DNA of 64,000 nucleotides from Ecdyonurus torrentis (Eukaryota > Arthropoda > Insecta > Ephemeroptera > Heptageniidae), in contig OX439137.1 in assembly GCA_949318235.1 (NCBI GenBank), positions 23,981,653 to 24,045,652 on the forward strand, given 5' to 3'. Shown here piece by piece: positions 49,831 through 62,256 of the stretch. The position numbers were made by a program, and so were the translations under genes. Position 1 is the first letter of the stretch; each line of letters starts with the position of its first letter. A model generated the notes under the pieces. That model searched no databases, was not told where the DNA came from, and saw only the letters and a program-made list of their open reading frames with translations.

Positions 49831-50720
49831 TTTAGCTCTATTAACTGCTAAAAAGTCATAGACCCTGTAAAACATTATTTTCAAGTATGTATTTCTGTAC
49901 TGCTTTTTTCAAATAACAAATAGTATTCAATGCTCATTGTTTTATATCTATTGGGAGCGCATTATATATTAGTAACTAGAGAAATGCAACTTTCAGGACA
50001 CTTTTTACAAGTAAGTGACAACCGTTGATTTTCATTATAAAAAATTGCCCTGCCATTTCATATCATAAAAATTGTACATTATAAAAAATGTACATTTTTT
50101 TTTAAATCGTTATAATTTCGAAATTAACTATCAATTTTTTTTTTTCAAATACAATTTTCTCCAATTAATTATAACCAATAATTAATTAGTCCATCTACAA
50201 TAAAGTTATAAATATCATTGGTATTTACCCCAGTTGCTCATCATAAAAATTAATAACATGAAAATGTAGCATACAGAATAAAATTTATTACAAATATATT
50301 CAATAATATGTATTGAATTTAAATTAATTTCATTAATATATTTTTTTATAAACATATTTTTTATAGAAATAATTTTAATAATTATCATAACATTTTTAAG
50401 TCCTTTTTTTATAAAATAGCATGTTATAAACGTTCATTATATGATAAAAAAATGCTAGCTACTAAAATATAATATAAACATTATTATTATTTTTTTTATA
50501 TGTAAACAATATTTTCATTCATAATTTTTTTCACTTAATAAAGATAATATTTAGCTTTACTTTTCTATGTGTTATTATTTACTATATAATGTTTAAACTT
50601 GTATGAATGAATTAAAAAAAAAACTCTATAAAGTTGTACAGAAAAAATGGTGCTGACGTCACAATTATTTATGAATTAGGAGATAATACGTTTTTTTGCC
50701 TTGTTTGAACACTTTTTTAG

Positions 50721-50766
<46 letters not shown>

Positions 50767-51364
50767 TTTATTCACAACAATATGATACGAATACGTCATA
50801 AAAAAGTTATTACAATATACTTTATTTAAAACTCCATTAAGATTCTCTATTATAATTTTAATCGCTTTTAAAAGAGGGTTTAAATTATATAAAAATATGC
50901 ATACGTCTATCGATCATATACTTATTTTTGGGGACAATTTAATATTCTAAAGTACTTTGTTATAAAAAAAAGAAGTAATAATTGGTTTATAATGAAATAT
51001 ATAAGAGATGATATTTTAATACATTAACACTTTTAGCTTATGAGTTTAAACTACTTTGCTTTTTATGTTAAAATTTGATAAGAAATTTGGTATTCAAGTA
51101 GTTTTTTGTCCGCTTAGAATAACGCAATTATATTGTTTCACTACAAATGTAATTATACTTTTTTTATGATACCATTTTTTTTTTTAATATTTTGATCTTA
51201 AACCCTTGAAAGGTCTTTTTAACCGGAAGCACCCTCTTTTTTCTTATTATAATCTAGTTGTAGGAATAAAATTTAATACAAATTTACTTAAATGTTACTT
51301 TAATTACCTGCGAAAAAAAAAGTTAATCTGGGGAAATTTTGTTTGATAAAAAGATATCCACCCA
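49831..51364. other. AT-rich DNA with (CT)n tract, no gene seen
   Basis: (CT)n at 50722-50762. TGCTGACGTCACAATT at 50651 is an octamer copy outside any family I can delimit. Confidence 0.5.
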
Positions 51365-51643
51365 GTTAAAAAATAATGCATTACTTTAGTTACGAATACT
51401 AACTTATTTAAGTTAGTCACTTGTAAGTTATTATGAATAACTAAAATAATACATTTGAGCAAGTTATTAACAATATAGCTATTTTAACTTAAAATAGCTT
51501 AAATAAACTTAAAACCACTTAAATCAGCTATTTTTAATAACTTGCTAAAATTCATTATTCTAGCTACTCATAATAACTTAAAAATGATTATCTTAAATAA
51601 GTTAGGATTCGTAACTAAAGTAATGCACCATTTTTTAGAGTGT
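51365..51643. mobile_element. Family D palindromic MITE, left end eroded
   Basis: The left end reads CCCAGTTAAAAAATAATGCA instead of CACTCTAAAAAATGGTGCAT; the right end is intact (GCACCATTTTTTAGAGTG). The arms have the usual ACTAACTTATTTAAG and AGCTATTTTAACTT words. Confidence 0.8.
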
Positions 51644-51739
51644 GTAAAAATATTTAATCTGATTTTGGTAAGAAAGTATTTATTTATATATTTGAGTCTC
51701 CAGTATCATCGATATATATTATATATTTTGTTTACTATA

Positions 51740-52435
51740 CATGGATAAAAATAACTACGTAATAATTATGCTGGTTCATTTGTAGCAAAATTTGTTCAAT
51801 ACAGCATAATTTATGCTATATTGCATAATAAATATGTTAAGCCTCGTTCACAATGGACTTTTTCTAAGTTTTCTTAAGTGAAAATGCTAATTTTTTCCAC
51901 TTAAGAACGATTGGTGTTCACAATGAAACTATTGTTGCACTTAAGAATTTTCTTAATTGGTTTCACTTAACAATTTTTTTTCTTAATTTTTCTTAAGTAG
52001 CTAATTAGAAGAATTATTTGAATTTACGTAAGAATCAAACCCTTGTTGATTCTTACGTAAATTCAAATAATTCTTCTAATTAGCTACTTAAGAAAAATTA
52101 AGAAGAAAAAATTCTTAAGTGAAAGTCCTACGTAAAAAATTAAGAAAAAAAAAATCTTAAGTAGAAATCAAACTTTTTTCTTAATTTGAAAAAATTAGCG
52201 TTTTCACTTTAGAAAAGTCCATTGTGAACGAGGCTTTACATAGAATAAATAACAGATCATGCAAGTGGGTATGTGCTCTTTTTTGCCTCGTAATAAAAAC
52301 CATTTATTATTGTTATTAAATATTATGCTGTACAGCATAATTCATTGTGTTGTTCCAATTTAGCATTAATTATGCTAGAATGACGTAACTACTGCATAAA
52401 CTATGTAATCTATTCTTTCCGTGTAGTTGGGTCTA
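51740..52435 (-). mobile_element. Family C element split by a Harbinger-like MITE
   Basis: Left: ACTACGTAATAATTATGCTG, TCAATACAGCATAATTTATG, TGCATAATAAATATG. Right, after the insert: TACATAGAATAAATAACA, ATTATGCTGTACAGCATAAT, TAGCATTAATTATGCTAGAA and TAATCTATTCTTTCCGTG. The outer parts restore a family C copy apart from an extra AT-rich segment at about 52255-52320. Confidence 0.75.
51840..52235. mobile_element. Palindromic MITE with TTA duplication (PIF/Harbinger-like)
   Basis: Starts AGCCTCGTTCACAATGGACT and ends AGTCCATTGTGAACGAGGCT. TTA lies directly outside both ends (51837-51839 and 52236-52238). Related undisrupted copies read ATGTTACA at the equivalent point, so a single TTA was duplicated. 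The middle is a further palindrome around TTACGTAAGAATC / GATTCTTACGTAA. A TWA 3-bp duplication is characteristic of PIF/Harbinger elements; no transposase is encoded. Confidence 0.88.
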
Positions 52436-52609
52436 CAAAATTAAATAAAGTAGGTCTATGACCTGGAATGATAATTGGGTGCTTTGGAAAAAAAGAGAAA
52501 AATATACATTTTCATTGATTATACTTTTTCACTTAGAACTGCTGGAAAAAATTACATGTATTATCACTCTTATCACCTTTAAATGAACAATCCTCCATTA
52601 AGTTATATA

Positions 52610-52898
52610 CACTCTAAAAAATGGTGCATTACTTTAGTTACGAATCCTAACTTATTTAAGATATACACTTTTAAGTTATTATGAGTAGCTAAAATAATGC
52701 ATTTTAGCAAATTATTAAAAATAGCTAATTTAACTTGAAATAGCTTACAAAACCTTTTAAAAACTTAAAACAACTTAATGTAGCTATTTTTAACAACTTG
52801 CTAAAATGCATTATTTTAGCTACTCATAATAACTTAAAAGTGTATATCTTAAATAAGTTAGGATTCGTAACTAAAGTAATGCACCATTTTTTAGAGTG
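52610..52898. mobile_element. Family D reference copy, TA-flanked
   Basis: CACTCTAAAAAATGGTGCAT to ATGCACCATTTTTTAGAGTG, with perfect 25-bp ends and TA at 52608-52609 and 52899-52900. The arms contain AGTTACGAATCCTAACTTAT, TTAAGTTATTATGAGTAGCT and AAAATAATGCATTTTAGCAA. Open frames near its right arm are shared with the copy at 51365 and are not genes. Confidence 0.88.
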
Positions 52899-53005
52899 TA
52901 CCCCTATTACTTACATACTTAGCGGACTACCAGATTGTTGTCTCAGAAATTTTTTGCCGTTTGAGTTCTGTCTATCTTCTTATTATACTGCCTTGGTTGG
53001 GTAGT

Positions 53006-53349
53006 TTAATGGAATAGACCAGAAAAAAAACATAAGCATTTACATCACTAAACACTTGATGGGACTTACATAAATAACTTTAGTTTGTCTCAAAACCCAA
53101 CTGTAGCTCCATAGCAGTGATCAGAAAATTTCAATCTATGCAACCCGCACAATACTTTTTACTAATTTTTGCATGTTTCTAACGTCAGAAACATGAATAG
53201 TCACGCAAATTGCATACTTTACAGTATTCACGCTCTCTCGTGGGGCTACATTAACATTCTAGTAACAATTTGTCATAAGTTTTGAAGATTCCATTTCGTA
53301 TTTATACATTAAAAAGCACATGTTGTTTTTATGTGGTCTATTGCTTTAA
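53006..53349 (-). mobile_element. Family A element, minus orientation, TTAA-bounded
   Basis: TTTAATGGAATAGACCAGAA to GTGGTCTATTGCTTTAA. Contains AACACTTGATGGGACTTACA, ATGCAACCCGCACAATAC, TTTCTAACGTCAGAAACATG (octamer mutated at one base) and CACGCTCTCTCGTGGGGCTA. Confidence 0.85.
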
Positions 53350-53856
53350 GAATTGTTAACCATCTTGGAAAGATGAAACTGAAACTTTTACCAAGCAAAT
53401 TTGAAGCTTTACTGCAAAGTCAGTACACAAGTTAGCAATGCAGTATAGATGTTGAAACACAAAGCAATTTGTGGTAGACGAGAATTTTATGTTGTGTTGC
53501 ATAATGTGTGAAATTTCTTTCCATACTGGACTTTAGTTTTAGGGTGATGTGAAAGAGAATCTGTAATAATGATTTTTAAACTACAACCCTCATCCTCAAT
53601 TTTATAATATCTTATATAGAAGGGAGATTTAATTATAAATTAAAGGATTTATATATTTCAAGTTGAGTTGCTATAGGATATAAGTATGTTTATATATACA
53701 CTTTGCTTATAAATTTATGAAAATATATCATTTCTACTTAATTTAACTTTAAATTTTAATTAACTTATAAATCAAAACATTTTTATTATTTATTTGTTGT
53801 ATTATTTTTTTATATATTTGTATACTTCTGTGTTGGAAAAGCATGATAAACTTAAG
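53350..53856. other. AT-rich DNA, no gene seen
   Basis: Nothing recognised. Confidence 0.45.
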
Positions 53857-54289
53857 TACCGATGATGCAGTGGAAAATATCTTTATCTCGTTTTCTATCA
53901 CGTGAAGAAAAATGTGTGTGTTTTTTCATCACGGCATGCAAAACGTAGCACTTTTTTTTCCCGGCATACAAATAGTATAGTTCGTTCTATAAACTACACA
54001 CAACTCTTGAGCCAGCTTCGAAATTTTTCCTCTGTTAAAAACATCTGATCATGACGTCATTACCTGTTTACTACGTTTATACATAATGGTCGATCATTGT
54101 TATTTCTTCGTTTAGAACTTTGGATCTGATAAAAATGAAAGAAACTCACAAAAATAAAGTTCCATACGAAACATGCCACCCACTTTTACCGGCTCAAAAA
54201 ACAAGATCAACTAATGAATGTGTCTTATTTTGTTGGTCAGCCAATCACTGTAAATGAGATTCACTATACTTTACAGAACAAGCTATTGT

Positions 54290-54341
<52 letters not shown>

Positions 54342-55040
54342 TAATGGCAAGCAAAATGTGTAGCTCGGAGCACAAGATACACACAGTGGCGTAACTACCA
54401 GGGGGGGAGAGGGGGGAGTTCCCCCGGGCCCGTCGACTTCTGGGGGCCCGTCGGCTTCTGGGGGGGGGCCCGTTGATGCTTGGCGCAAAAAAAAAAAAAA
54501 AAAATAATAATAATAATGATAATAAATTGATAATATTAAATTTTATGTTGAAAAACAGTATTTGAAAGTTAAAGTGGATCAATCAAATAATATGCATTTT
54601 GTGACAGAGGGTATTAATATTAACTACATTTTTTAACTGTCACCGCACCTTGTAATTAAATTTGCTATAAATGTCTTCTTCAAATATCCTGTGTATTTTT
54701 TCTATTTATAGCAAAAATTAATTATTGATAAAAATTAAAATCATGTATGATAGACCATTTTAAGTTTTTTTTTTTTTTTTTTTTCATGTTATAGTGACAC
54801 TTTTTAATTTTCATTTTAAAAAATAGCTTAAAATTTCAGTGCCACGCCCCCTTTTCCAAAATTTTTCGCCTGCGGCGCACAAACCCCCCTCCTCCACGGC
54901 ACTGTCCCCCTTCCGGGGGGCCCGTGTCAAATTTTTCCCCCTGGCCAAATTTTTGAAGTTACGCCACTGGATACACATGTTGCATTCCGTAACAAAAAAC
55001 GAAACACACATAATTATTTGTTTCATTACAACATCGGTAT
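53857..55040. mobile_element. Palindromic tandem-unit element, copy 2, interrupted
   Basis: Ends TACCGATGATGC and ACAACATCGGTA resemble the ATATCGATGTTGT termini of copy 1. The left arm has degenerate inverted units (TTATCTCGTTTTCTATCACG, TGAAGAAAAATGTGTGTG, TTTTTTCATCACGGCATGCA). The centre reads TGTAGCTCGGAGCACAAG; the right arm has GATACACATGTTGCATTCCG then TAACAAAAAACGAAAC. The hAT-type element at 54384-54969 splits it, and a stretch at about 53990-54285 with a TGACGTCA and a long T tract is not explained. Confidence 0.6.
54384..54969. mobile_element. hAT-type non-autonomous element with perfect 8-bp duplication
   Basis: Starts CAGTGGCGTAACTACCAGGG and ends TTTTTGAAGTTACGCCACTG. GATACACA lies directly outside both ends (54376-54383 and 54970-54977). 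The 12-13 bp ends and the 8-bp duplication match the hAT superfamily. The left side has three imperfect copies of GGGCCCGTCG(A/G)CTTCTGGG; the right side has CCCCCTTCCGGGGGGCCCGT. GC-rich ends with an AT-rich middle, 586 bp. Short Pro-rich open frames at the ends are artefacts. Confidence 0.9.
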
Positions 55041-55515
55041 TCAGTAATAAAGTCAAATTTTGAATCAAAGGAACAAAAAAACAGTAAAAGAAGAAGAAGA
55101 AGAAGAAAAAAAGTTTAAAAAAACAAACATCTACAGAATAAATCTATAAAAAATATATAATGCTTCATACTATTCCGTTTATATGACTTTGACTATATTT
55201 TGTTTTTTTATTATATATGTCCAGTGAACTAGACTTTAAATATCTTACACTCAAAACTTCTGAGTCAGAAGGCTAGACTTAAAAGTATTTCGTGTATACT
55301 TATTTTATTTCATATATCTGATCAAAGGAGTTTTTAAATTATTTTTTTCATACCTTTCTTTTTAAGTTTTTTTTATTTATCAACATCAAACGATGTATAC
55401 TTCATGATGCTATTGTCGATTTGGGTTCAATGTTTATTTATTTTTTATGTTCAAATTGCTAACATTATTGCAAAAAAAAAAAAAAAAAGGTTAGTTGCAA
55501 TGATTATGCAAACTT

Positions 55516-55565
<50 letters not shown>

Positions 55566-55835
55566 CTGTTTCTTTTTACACTACAATTCACATATCATTT
55601 AGCGACTATGTATATTACCATCGTAAAATTCTATCAAAAACTGCTATAACAAGCACGTAGTTCCAACATAAAATATAATTTATTTAATATATAAAAATGT
55701 TATTTTATTTTTAATAAATGTACCATGTCTCTCAAAAAAATTAAAAATTTCTACTAAAAATTTGTGTTGTGAAAATTTCATTTCCGTGCAAAAATAAATA
55801 ACTATACAAAATATTTACAAAAATTGAGATGCATA
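55041..55835. other. AT-rich DNA with (CT)n tract, no gene seen
   Basis: AAG repeats at 55087-55110, A tract near 55471-55488, (CT)n at 55518-55562. Confidence 0.6.
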
Positions 55836-56023
55836 CACTCTAAAAAATGGTGCATTACTTTATTTACGAGTACTAACTTACTGAAGATAACCACTTTTAA
55901 GTTATTACGAGTATCTAAAAAAATGTATTTAAGTTATTGAAAATAGCTAAAAAAAAAAGGTTGCTTTAAAAAAGCTATTTTATGTTAAAATAGCTATTGT
56001 AAATAAATTGGTAAAATGCTTCG

Positions 56024-56054
<31 letters not shown>

Positions 56055-56146
56055 TAACTCAATAACTTAAAAGTGTATATTCTTAAATAAGTATTCGTAT
56101 ACGTATTAGTATTCGTAATTAAAGTAATGCACCAATTTTTAGAGTG
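55836..56146. mobile_element. Family D palindromic MITE, TA-flanked
   Basis: CACTCTAAAAAATGGTGCAT to GCACCAATTTTTAGAGTG with TA on both sides. A T tract at about 56025-56052 has expanded inside the right arm. Confidence 0.82.
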
Positions 56147-56190
56147 TACACGTAAAGTAGGGACTAAATATTATGTCAACTATGTTGTAC

Positions 56191-56429
56191 GTACAGTTTC
56201 GATCAAATGAATAGTTACCATTTAAACTCGATGTTTTTTACCGCGTTAAATTTTGTTCAATTTTGCAACCTTGTTTATGATTATTCATTGAACTCTATAT
56301 TCTCAATCACATCTATATTCAAATTCATTGAGTCTATATATTGTAATAGTTGACAAATACACCACAAAGAAGTCACCTGTGATGCACTCAGGTAGACAAT
56401 CCGGCGGGTAAATATTTTGCTTGCTTGCT

Positions 56430-56500
<71 letters not shown>

Positions 56501-56687
56501 AAGAAATGCATTTAATGTTTTTTATGTTTCAAAATAACTGCTGACTTACCGATTTGCCCGATTATTAAGAGATTAAAATTAAGATTTTTTTTTTTTTATC
56601 ATTTATATCAATATGATTTGTAATGACAGCAATTTGGTAAGAAAATAGTTCGAAACTTGTTATCAAACAAATACTTGAAAGCATTTC

Positions 56688-56736
<49 letters not shown>

Positions 56737-56974
56737 AGCAAGCAAGCAAAATATTTACCCGCCACATTGTCTACCTGAGTGCATCACAGGTGACTTCTTG
56801 TGGTGTCTTTGTCAACTATTACAATATATAGACTCAATGAATTTGAATATAGATGTGATTGAGAATATAGAGTTCAATGAATAATCATAAACAAGGTTGC
56901 AAAATTGAACGAAATTTAACGCGGTAAAAAACATCGAGTTTAAATGGTAACTATTCATTTGATCGAAACTGTAC
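56191..56974. repeat. Large inverted duplication, arms over 280 bp
   Basis: The left arm (56191 to about 56497) runs GTACAGTTTCGATCAAATGA, ATAGTTACCATTTAAACTCG, CAACCTTGTTTATGATTATT, AGGTAGACAATCCGGCGGGT and TTGCTTGCTTGCTTGCTCAT into (CT)n. The right arm (about 56694-56974) is the near-identical reverse complement, from (GA)n to GATCGAAACTGTAC. Differences I noticed are few (for example CCGGCGGG versus CCGCCACA context, and GTTGACAAA versus TTTGTCAAC with one flanking change). The open frames on each arm are mirror images. Confidence 0.9.
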
Positions 56975-57266
56975 AGCAAAGTTACTATTTTAGCACTTCA
57001 GAAATAAAGTTTTAATACAAGGTCACTCTATTTCTTAACACAGTGGACGTTGTTAGAACAGAAGTGTTGAAGAAGTGGTTAACTATGTTGTTTAAACAAG
57101 ACTTTGTACTTTTTCTCTTCACTTATCAAACATAATATGTTCATGCAAAATTTAACATCAAATAAAAAATAGTCATTTGCATATTATTTCTTAATTTAAA
57201 AATTGTATCTAGTATTTAAAGACACAGACAGCATACAATATAACTTATCTAATGGAAGATTGTATC

Positions 57267-57610
57267 TTAAAGTAATAGAGCAGAAGAAAAAATAAGCATT
57301 TATATCACAAAACACATTTGAGGGAGCTTACATAAATAACATTACTTTGTCTCAAAACCCGTAGCAGTGATCAGAAAATTTCAAACTACCCAACCCGCAC
57401 AACATGTTTTACTCATTTTTGCATGTTTTTGACGTCAGAAACATGAGAAATTACGCAAATTGCATACTTTACAGTATTTTCACGATCTCTGGTGTGGCTA
57501 GATTAGCATTCTGGTAAAAATTGTCATCAGTTTTGAAGATCCCATTTCGTGTTTATTCATTAAAAAGCACATGTTATTATATATGTTGTTTTATGTGCTC
57601 TATGGCTTCA
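57267..57610 (-). mobile_element. Family A element, minus orientation
   Basis: TTAAAGTAATAGAGCAGAAG to GTGCTCTATGGCTTCAA. Carries CCAACCCGCACAACATG, TTTTTGACGTCAGAAACATG and CACGATCTCTGGTGTGGCTA; there is a short internal repeat of ATGTTATTATATATGTTG. Confidence 0.82.
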
Positions 57611-57945
57611 ACATACCTGAAAATTAACATTACTTTTTATTTATTAATTTTTTAAAAGTGACCGTTATGAAGTCACCGGTATATGATGTCACAGGCTCTT
57701 GATGAACTAGCACAAATTGCCGCGAAAGACTATCGCGGTAATTTTTATTCTAGCCAATAAGAGGCCTGGAGGAGGGGGGCCTGTGACGTCATATACAACC
57801 ATTAACATGCACTTTCAATTAATTAAAAATAAATTAGAAATAATGAAGGAGTTTGACAAAATCAATGTTGATTTTCAGGTGTGTTAAGATATAATTATCC
57901 ATTAGACAATTTATTTTCCATGTTCGTATTTACCTTTAATATGTG
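57605..57945. mobile_element. Family B element, diverged, with different centre
   Basis: AACATACCTGAAAATTAACA, TATGATGTCACAGGCTCTTG, ATTGCCGCGAAAGACTATCG then CGGTAATTTTTATTC, GGGGCCTGTGACGTCATATA, AAAAATAAATTAGAAATAA and AAAATCAATGTTGATTTTCA. The central GCCGCGAAAGACTATCGCGGTAA-type hairpin is not seen in other family B copies. Confidence 0.6.
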
Positions 57946-58204
57946 TAGAAAATATTTAATTAGTTAAAAATACTTTAAGAATGCGCATGATACTACTTTT
58001 TTGCGTATAATATCCGCAGTAATCAAGTTATTTAATACTTTAAGTTGCATTTTAATATATTAAAAGTGCAAGTTGAAATAACTTTGTAGGAGCTTCATCT
58101 CAATTAAATTGAGTCTTAAATACGACATTGCGAACGTTCAATATTGAAGTTGGAACTTTTGGTTGGCAGTGAAAAGAGCAAAAGTTACAGTTTAGTTTTT
58201 GCTG
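57946..58204. other. AT-rich DNA, no gene seen
   Basis: Nothing recognised. Confidence 0.4.

Positions 58205-58984
<780 letters not shown>

Positions 58985-59073
<89 letters not shown>
58985..59073. repeat. (TA)n microsatellite
   Basis: Pure TA alternation of about 89 bp, 20 bp to the left of a palindromic tandem-unit element. Confidence 0.97.
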
Positions 59074-59077
<4 letters not shown>

Positions 59078-59092
59078 GTTACCTTTTTTATG

Positions 59093-59494
59093 TATCGATA
59101 TTGTAACTAAAAATTTGTGTATCTAGTTTTTTTAACACGTGAAGCAAAATATGTATTTCGTTACTTGTGACGGTACGCAAAATGTGTATCTTTTTTTTTT
59201 TGTCACTGTAAGCAAAATTAGTAACTCGGAGCACAATTTCTACGCGTTTGGAAATGAGTTACACATTTTATTTCCCGTGACAAAAAAATAAGTTGCACAT
59301 TTTGCTTAGTGTAACAAAAACGAGATACACATTTTGCTTATCCTGACAAAAAGTGAGATACACATTTTGCTTACCGTTACAAAAAACAAGACACACATTT
59401 TACCTCACGTGATAAAAAAAAAACGGGATACACATTTTACTTCACATAATAAAAAAAATGAGATACACATATTTTCTGATACAACACCGATATA
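59093..59494. mobile_element. Palindromic tandem-unit element, copy 3 (best copy)
   Basis: Ends TATCGATATTGTAAC and TACAACACCGATATA. Left: two or three inverted units (AAAATGTGTATC then TTTTTTTTTTTGTCACTGTA-type). Centre: AGTAACTCGGAGCACAA then TTTGGAAATGAG. Right: about six direct units of 29-33 bp on the pattern GAGATACACATTTTGCTTAC then CGTGACAAAAAA. Units vary at several positions, mainly in the A run length. Confidence 0.75.
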
Positions 59495-59875
59495 ATATAT
59501 TTTTTTAATACATTTGCTTATTATTAAAATTTCACATATATTTCCAATGTTCTGGTTGAGTTACTTTTTTTTTCTAATTTGTTAATGTATTGTGATGATA
59601 CCAGTGCTTTTATGTTGCTATGAACTGCCAATGGTCAATAATATATATTCTTATTTTCAACCTTGAATTACTATAAGTAACCATAAGAATACCGTTAAAG
59701 TTAATTTTACTGTTAAAAGTTTTATCTTCTGTAAATTTTATTTTATATAAAAACTAAAATGTACAAGAAATTAGATTACCTTTTGTAACCACTAAAAAAA
59801 AATTAAAGCATTTATTATTGTTTAAGTGAATTTAAAGTTTTTTCATGGCTAGTAACTTGCCGCTATAATAGTTAA

Positions 59876-60140
59876 ACACGGACAAAAATAAGTATACGTA
59901 TTAATTATTCTAGCTATATTTTCAGCACACTTTGTTCAATGCAGCATAATATACTTCCCAATTACAATGTTGCAATAGCATACATATTAATGAGCTGATA
60001 ATAATGATGCGTAAATTCACGCAATTTTCACGTGAGAATCCAAATAACATTGATTGTTGCCCGTAAAAATTATGTGAATTTACGCATCATTGTAAACAGA
60101 CTATTATGTTGTACAGTATAATTATTTGTGCTGTTTAGAA
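59876..60140 (-). mobile_element. Family C element carrying a small palindrome
   Basis: CACGGACAAAAATAAGTATA, CTATATTTTCAGCACACTTT, TCAATGCAGCATAATATACT and, after the insert at 60002-60099, ACTATTATGTTGTACAGTAT then AATTATTTGTGCTG. The right end is eroded. Confidence 0.65.
60002..60099. mobile_element. Short palindromic MITE, copy 2, nested
   Basis: AATGATGCGTAAATTCACGC then AATTTT pairs with AAAATTATGTGAATTTACGC then ATCATT. Matches 47615-47724 in its ends. The exact duplication cannot be read because the flanks have diverged. Confidence 0.6.
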
Positions 60141-60806
60141 TTCAGTATCATGCAGCATTGATTTTTTTTCTTTTTGTGAGTGTTGCATATTTTTTTAATA
60201 AACCATACTAAGCAGTGAAAAATTAAATTATATATACCATACTTATTATTTCACCTTTTCATGTGTATAATTATATATTATTATAAATCAAATACATATA
60301 TTTCAATTTTATTAATAGATAATATTTTAATTTTTTATTTATTTATTTTGGAGAAATATAGGCATTTAAACAATTTTGATATCACTTGAATTTTTTCAAT
60401 ACAAATAGTTCTAATTCTTCTGGAGCCAATTTCTTGCATATTTACCAAATTTTAAGCACATATAGTTAAATATAATAGCTTATGGGAGTTTTATATATAT
60501 TTTAAAATAAATATGCAAAAAAAAATATATATATTTTTTATGTTCAAGATAAACTAAAAATATTTATTTCATTACTTATTGGTACTTGTTTAATGTAAAT
60601 AATAATGAGTAAAAATTACAAACTATATGAACTATAAAAACTGTAATGATTACATTAAATAATAAACTGGAAAAAAAGAAGAAATAAAGCAAGAAAAGAA
60701 AGGGGGAAAAAAATGATATAACAATAAAATTGATGGTAATATGGGAGAATGCTGCTCAATGGGCGTTCAATCAAATTTTAATGTAATTTATAGTAATACT
60801 AAAACT
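60141..60806. other. AT-rich DNA, no gene seen
   Basis: Nothing recognised. Confidence 0.45.
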
Positions 60807-61125
60807 TTAAAGGCATAGACAACATGAAAATATTATCATTTACATCACAAAACACACGTTGAGACTTACATAAATAACGTTAATTGGGCTCAAAACCCAA
60901 CTGTAGCAGTGATCAGACAATTTTGATTTATGCAACCCGCACAACATTTTTATACAAGTTTTTGCTTGTTTCTGACGTCATAAACAGAAATATTCACACA
61001 AATTGCATACTTTACAGTTTTTTCTCGCTCTCTTGTGGGGCCACATTTGTAAAAATTATCATCAGTTTTGTAGATCCCATTTTGTGTTTAATGATTTAAA
61101 AATAACATGTTTTCTATGCCTTTAA
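60807..61125 (-). mobile_element. Family A element, minus orientation, TTAA-bounded
   Basis: TTTAAAGGCATAGACAACAT to ATGTTTTCTATGCCTTTAA, giving a 15-bp inverted terminus (AAAGGCATAGA / TCTATGCCTTT). Contains ATGCAACCCGCACAACATTT, TTTCTGACGTCATAAACAG and CGCTCTCTTGTGGGGCCACA. Confidence 0.87.
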
Positions 61126-61225
61126 GTTTATTGAGCTATAATTTGCCATATTACATTTTTTTTTCAGTGTATGAATATTTTATGGTATTGCTAACAATTT
61201 GTATACAGTAAAGTTAATAATAATC

Positions 61226-61852
<627 letters not shown>

Positions 61853-62006
61853 AACAAAAATAATATGGATAGTCATGACTCATGAAATACTCATTTTCAG
61901 CAGAATTTATTCATTATAGCATAAACTATGCTATGCTGCATTATAAATATGTTACATATAGCATAAATGTTATATTTTATAGCATAATTATTTACGTTGT
62001 ACTAAT
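61853..62006 (-). mobile_element. Family C element, truncated at a family F junction
   Basis: CACGAACAAAAATAATATGG, CTCATTTTCAGCAGAATTTA, TATAGCATAAACTATGCTAT, TAGCATAATTATTTACG. It breaks off where family F sequence begins. Confidence 0.65.
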
Positions 62007-62256
62007 TTTGCCAGTTTAAAAACACTATGCAATTTTTTTGAGAGCATTGATGCTGTAAATATGTTGAATTAGTATTTCAAGTATGTGAGAAAATAACAAT
62101 AACAAAAAATTAACGGATTTCCCAAAGAAAATTGCCTAAAACGAAGTTTGTTCTATGATGAGCAATGTTATTCACTATGACCTAAGCGACTATGACTATG
62201 ACTCCAGTATGGCCTCTTAGCGAATTAAATATGACGTCATGTGGATACACCCTATA
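62007..62256 (-). mobile_element. Family F element, left-truncated
   Basis: GCCAGTTTAAAAACACTATG, AGAGCATTGATGCTGTAAAT, AAGTATGTGAGAAAATAACA, GAAGTTTGTTCTATGATGAG, TATGACGTCATGTGGATACA then CCCTATA. A local duplication CCTAAGCGACTATGACTATG sits near 62185. Confidence 0.75.

Noticed and set aside
54264..55068. Pro/Arg-rich frames on both strands
   Set aside because: They read through the G/C-rich ends of the hAT-type element and adjacent homopolymers.
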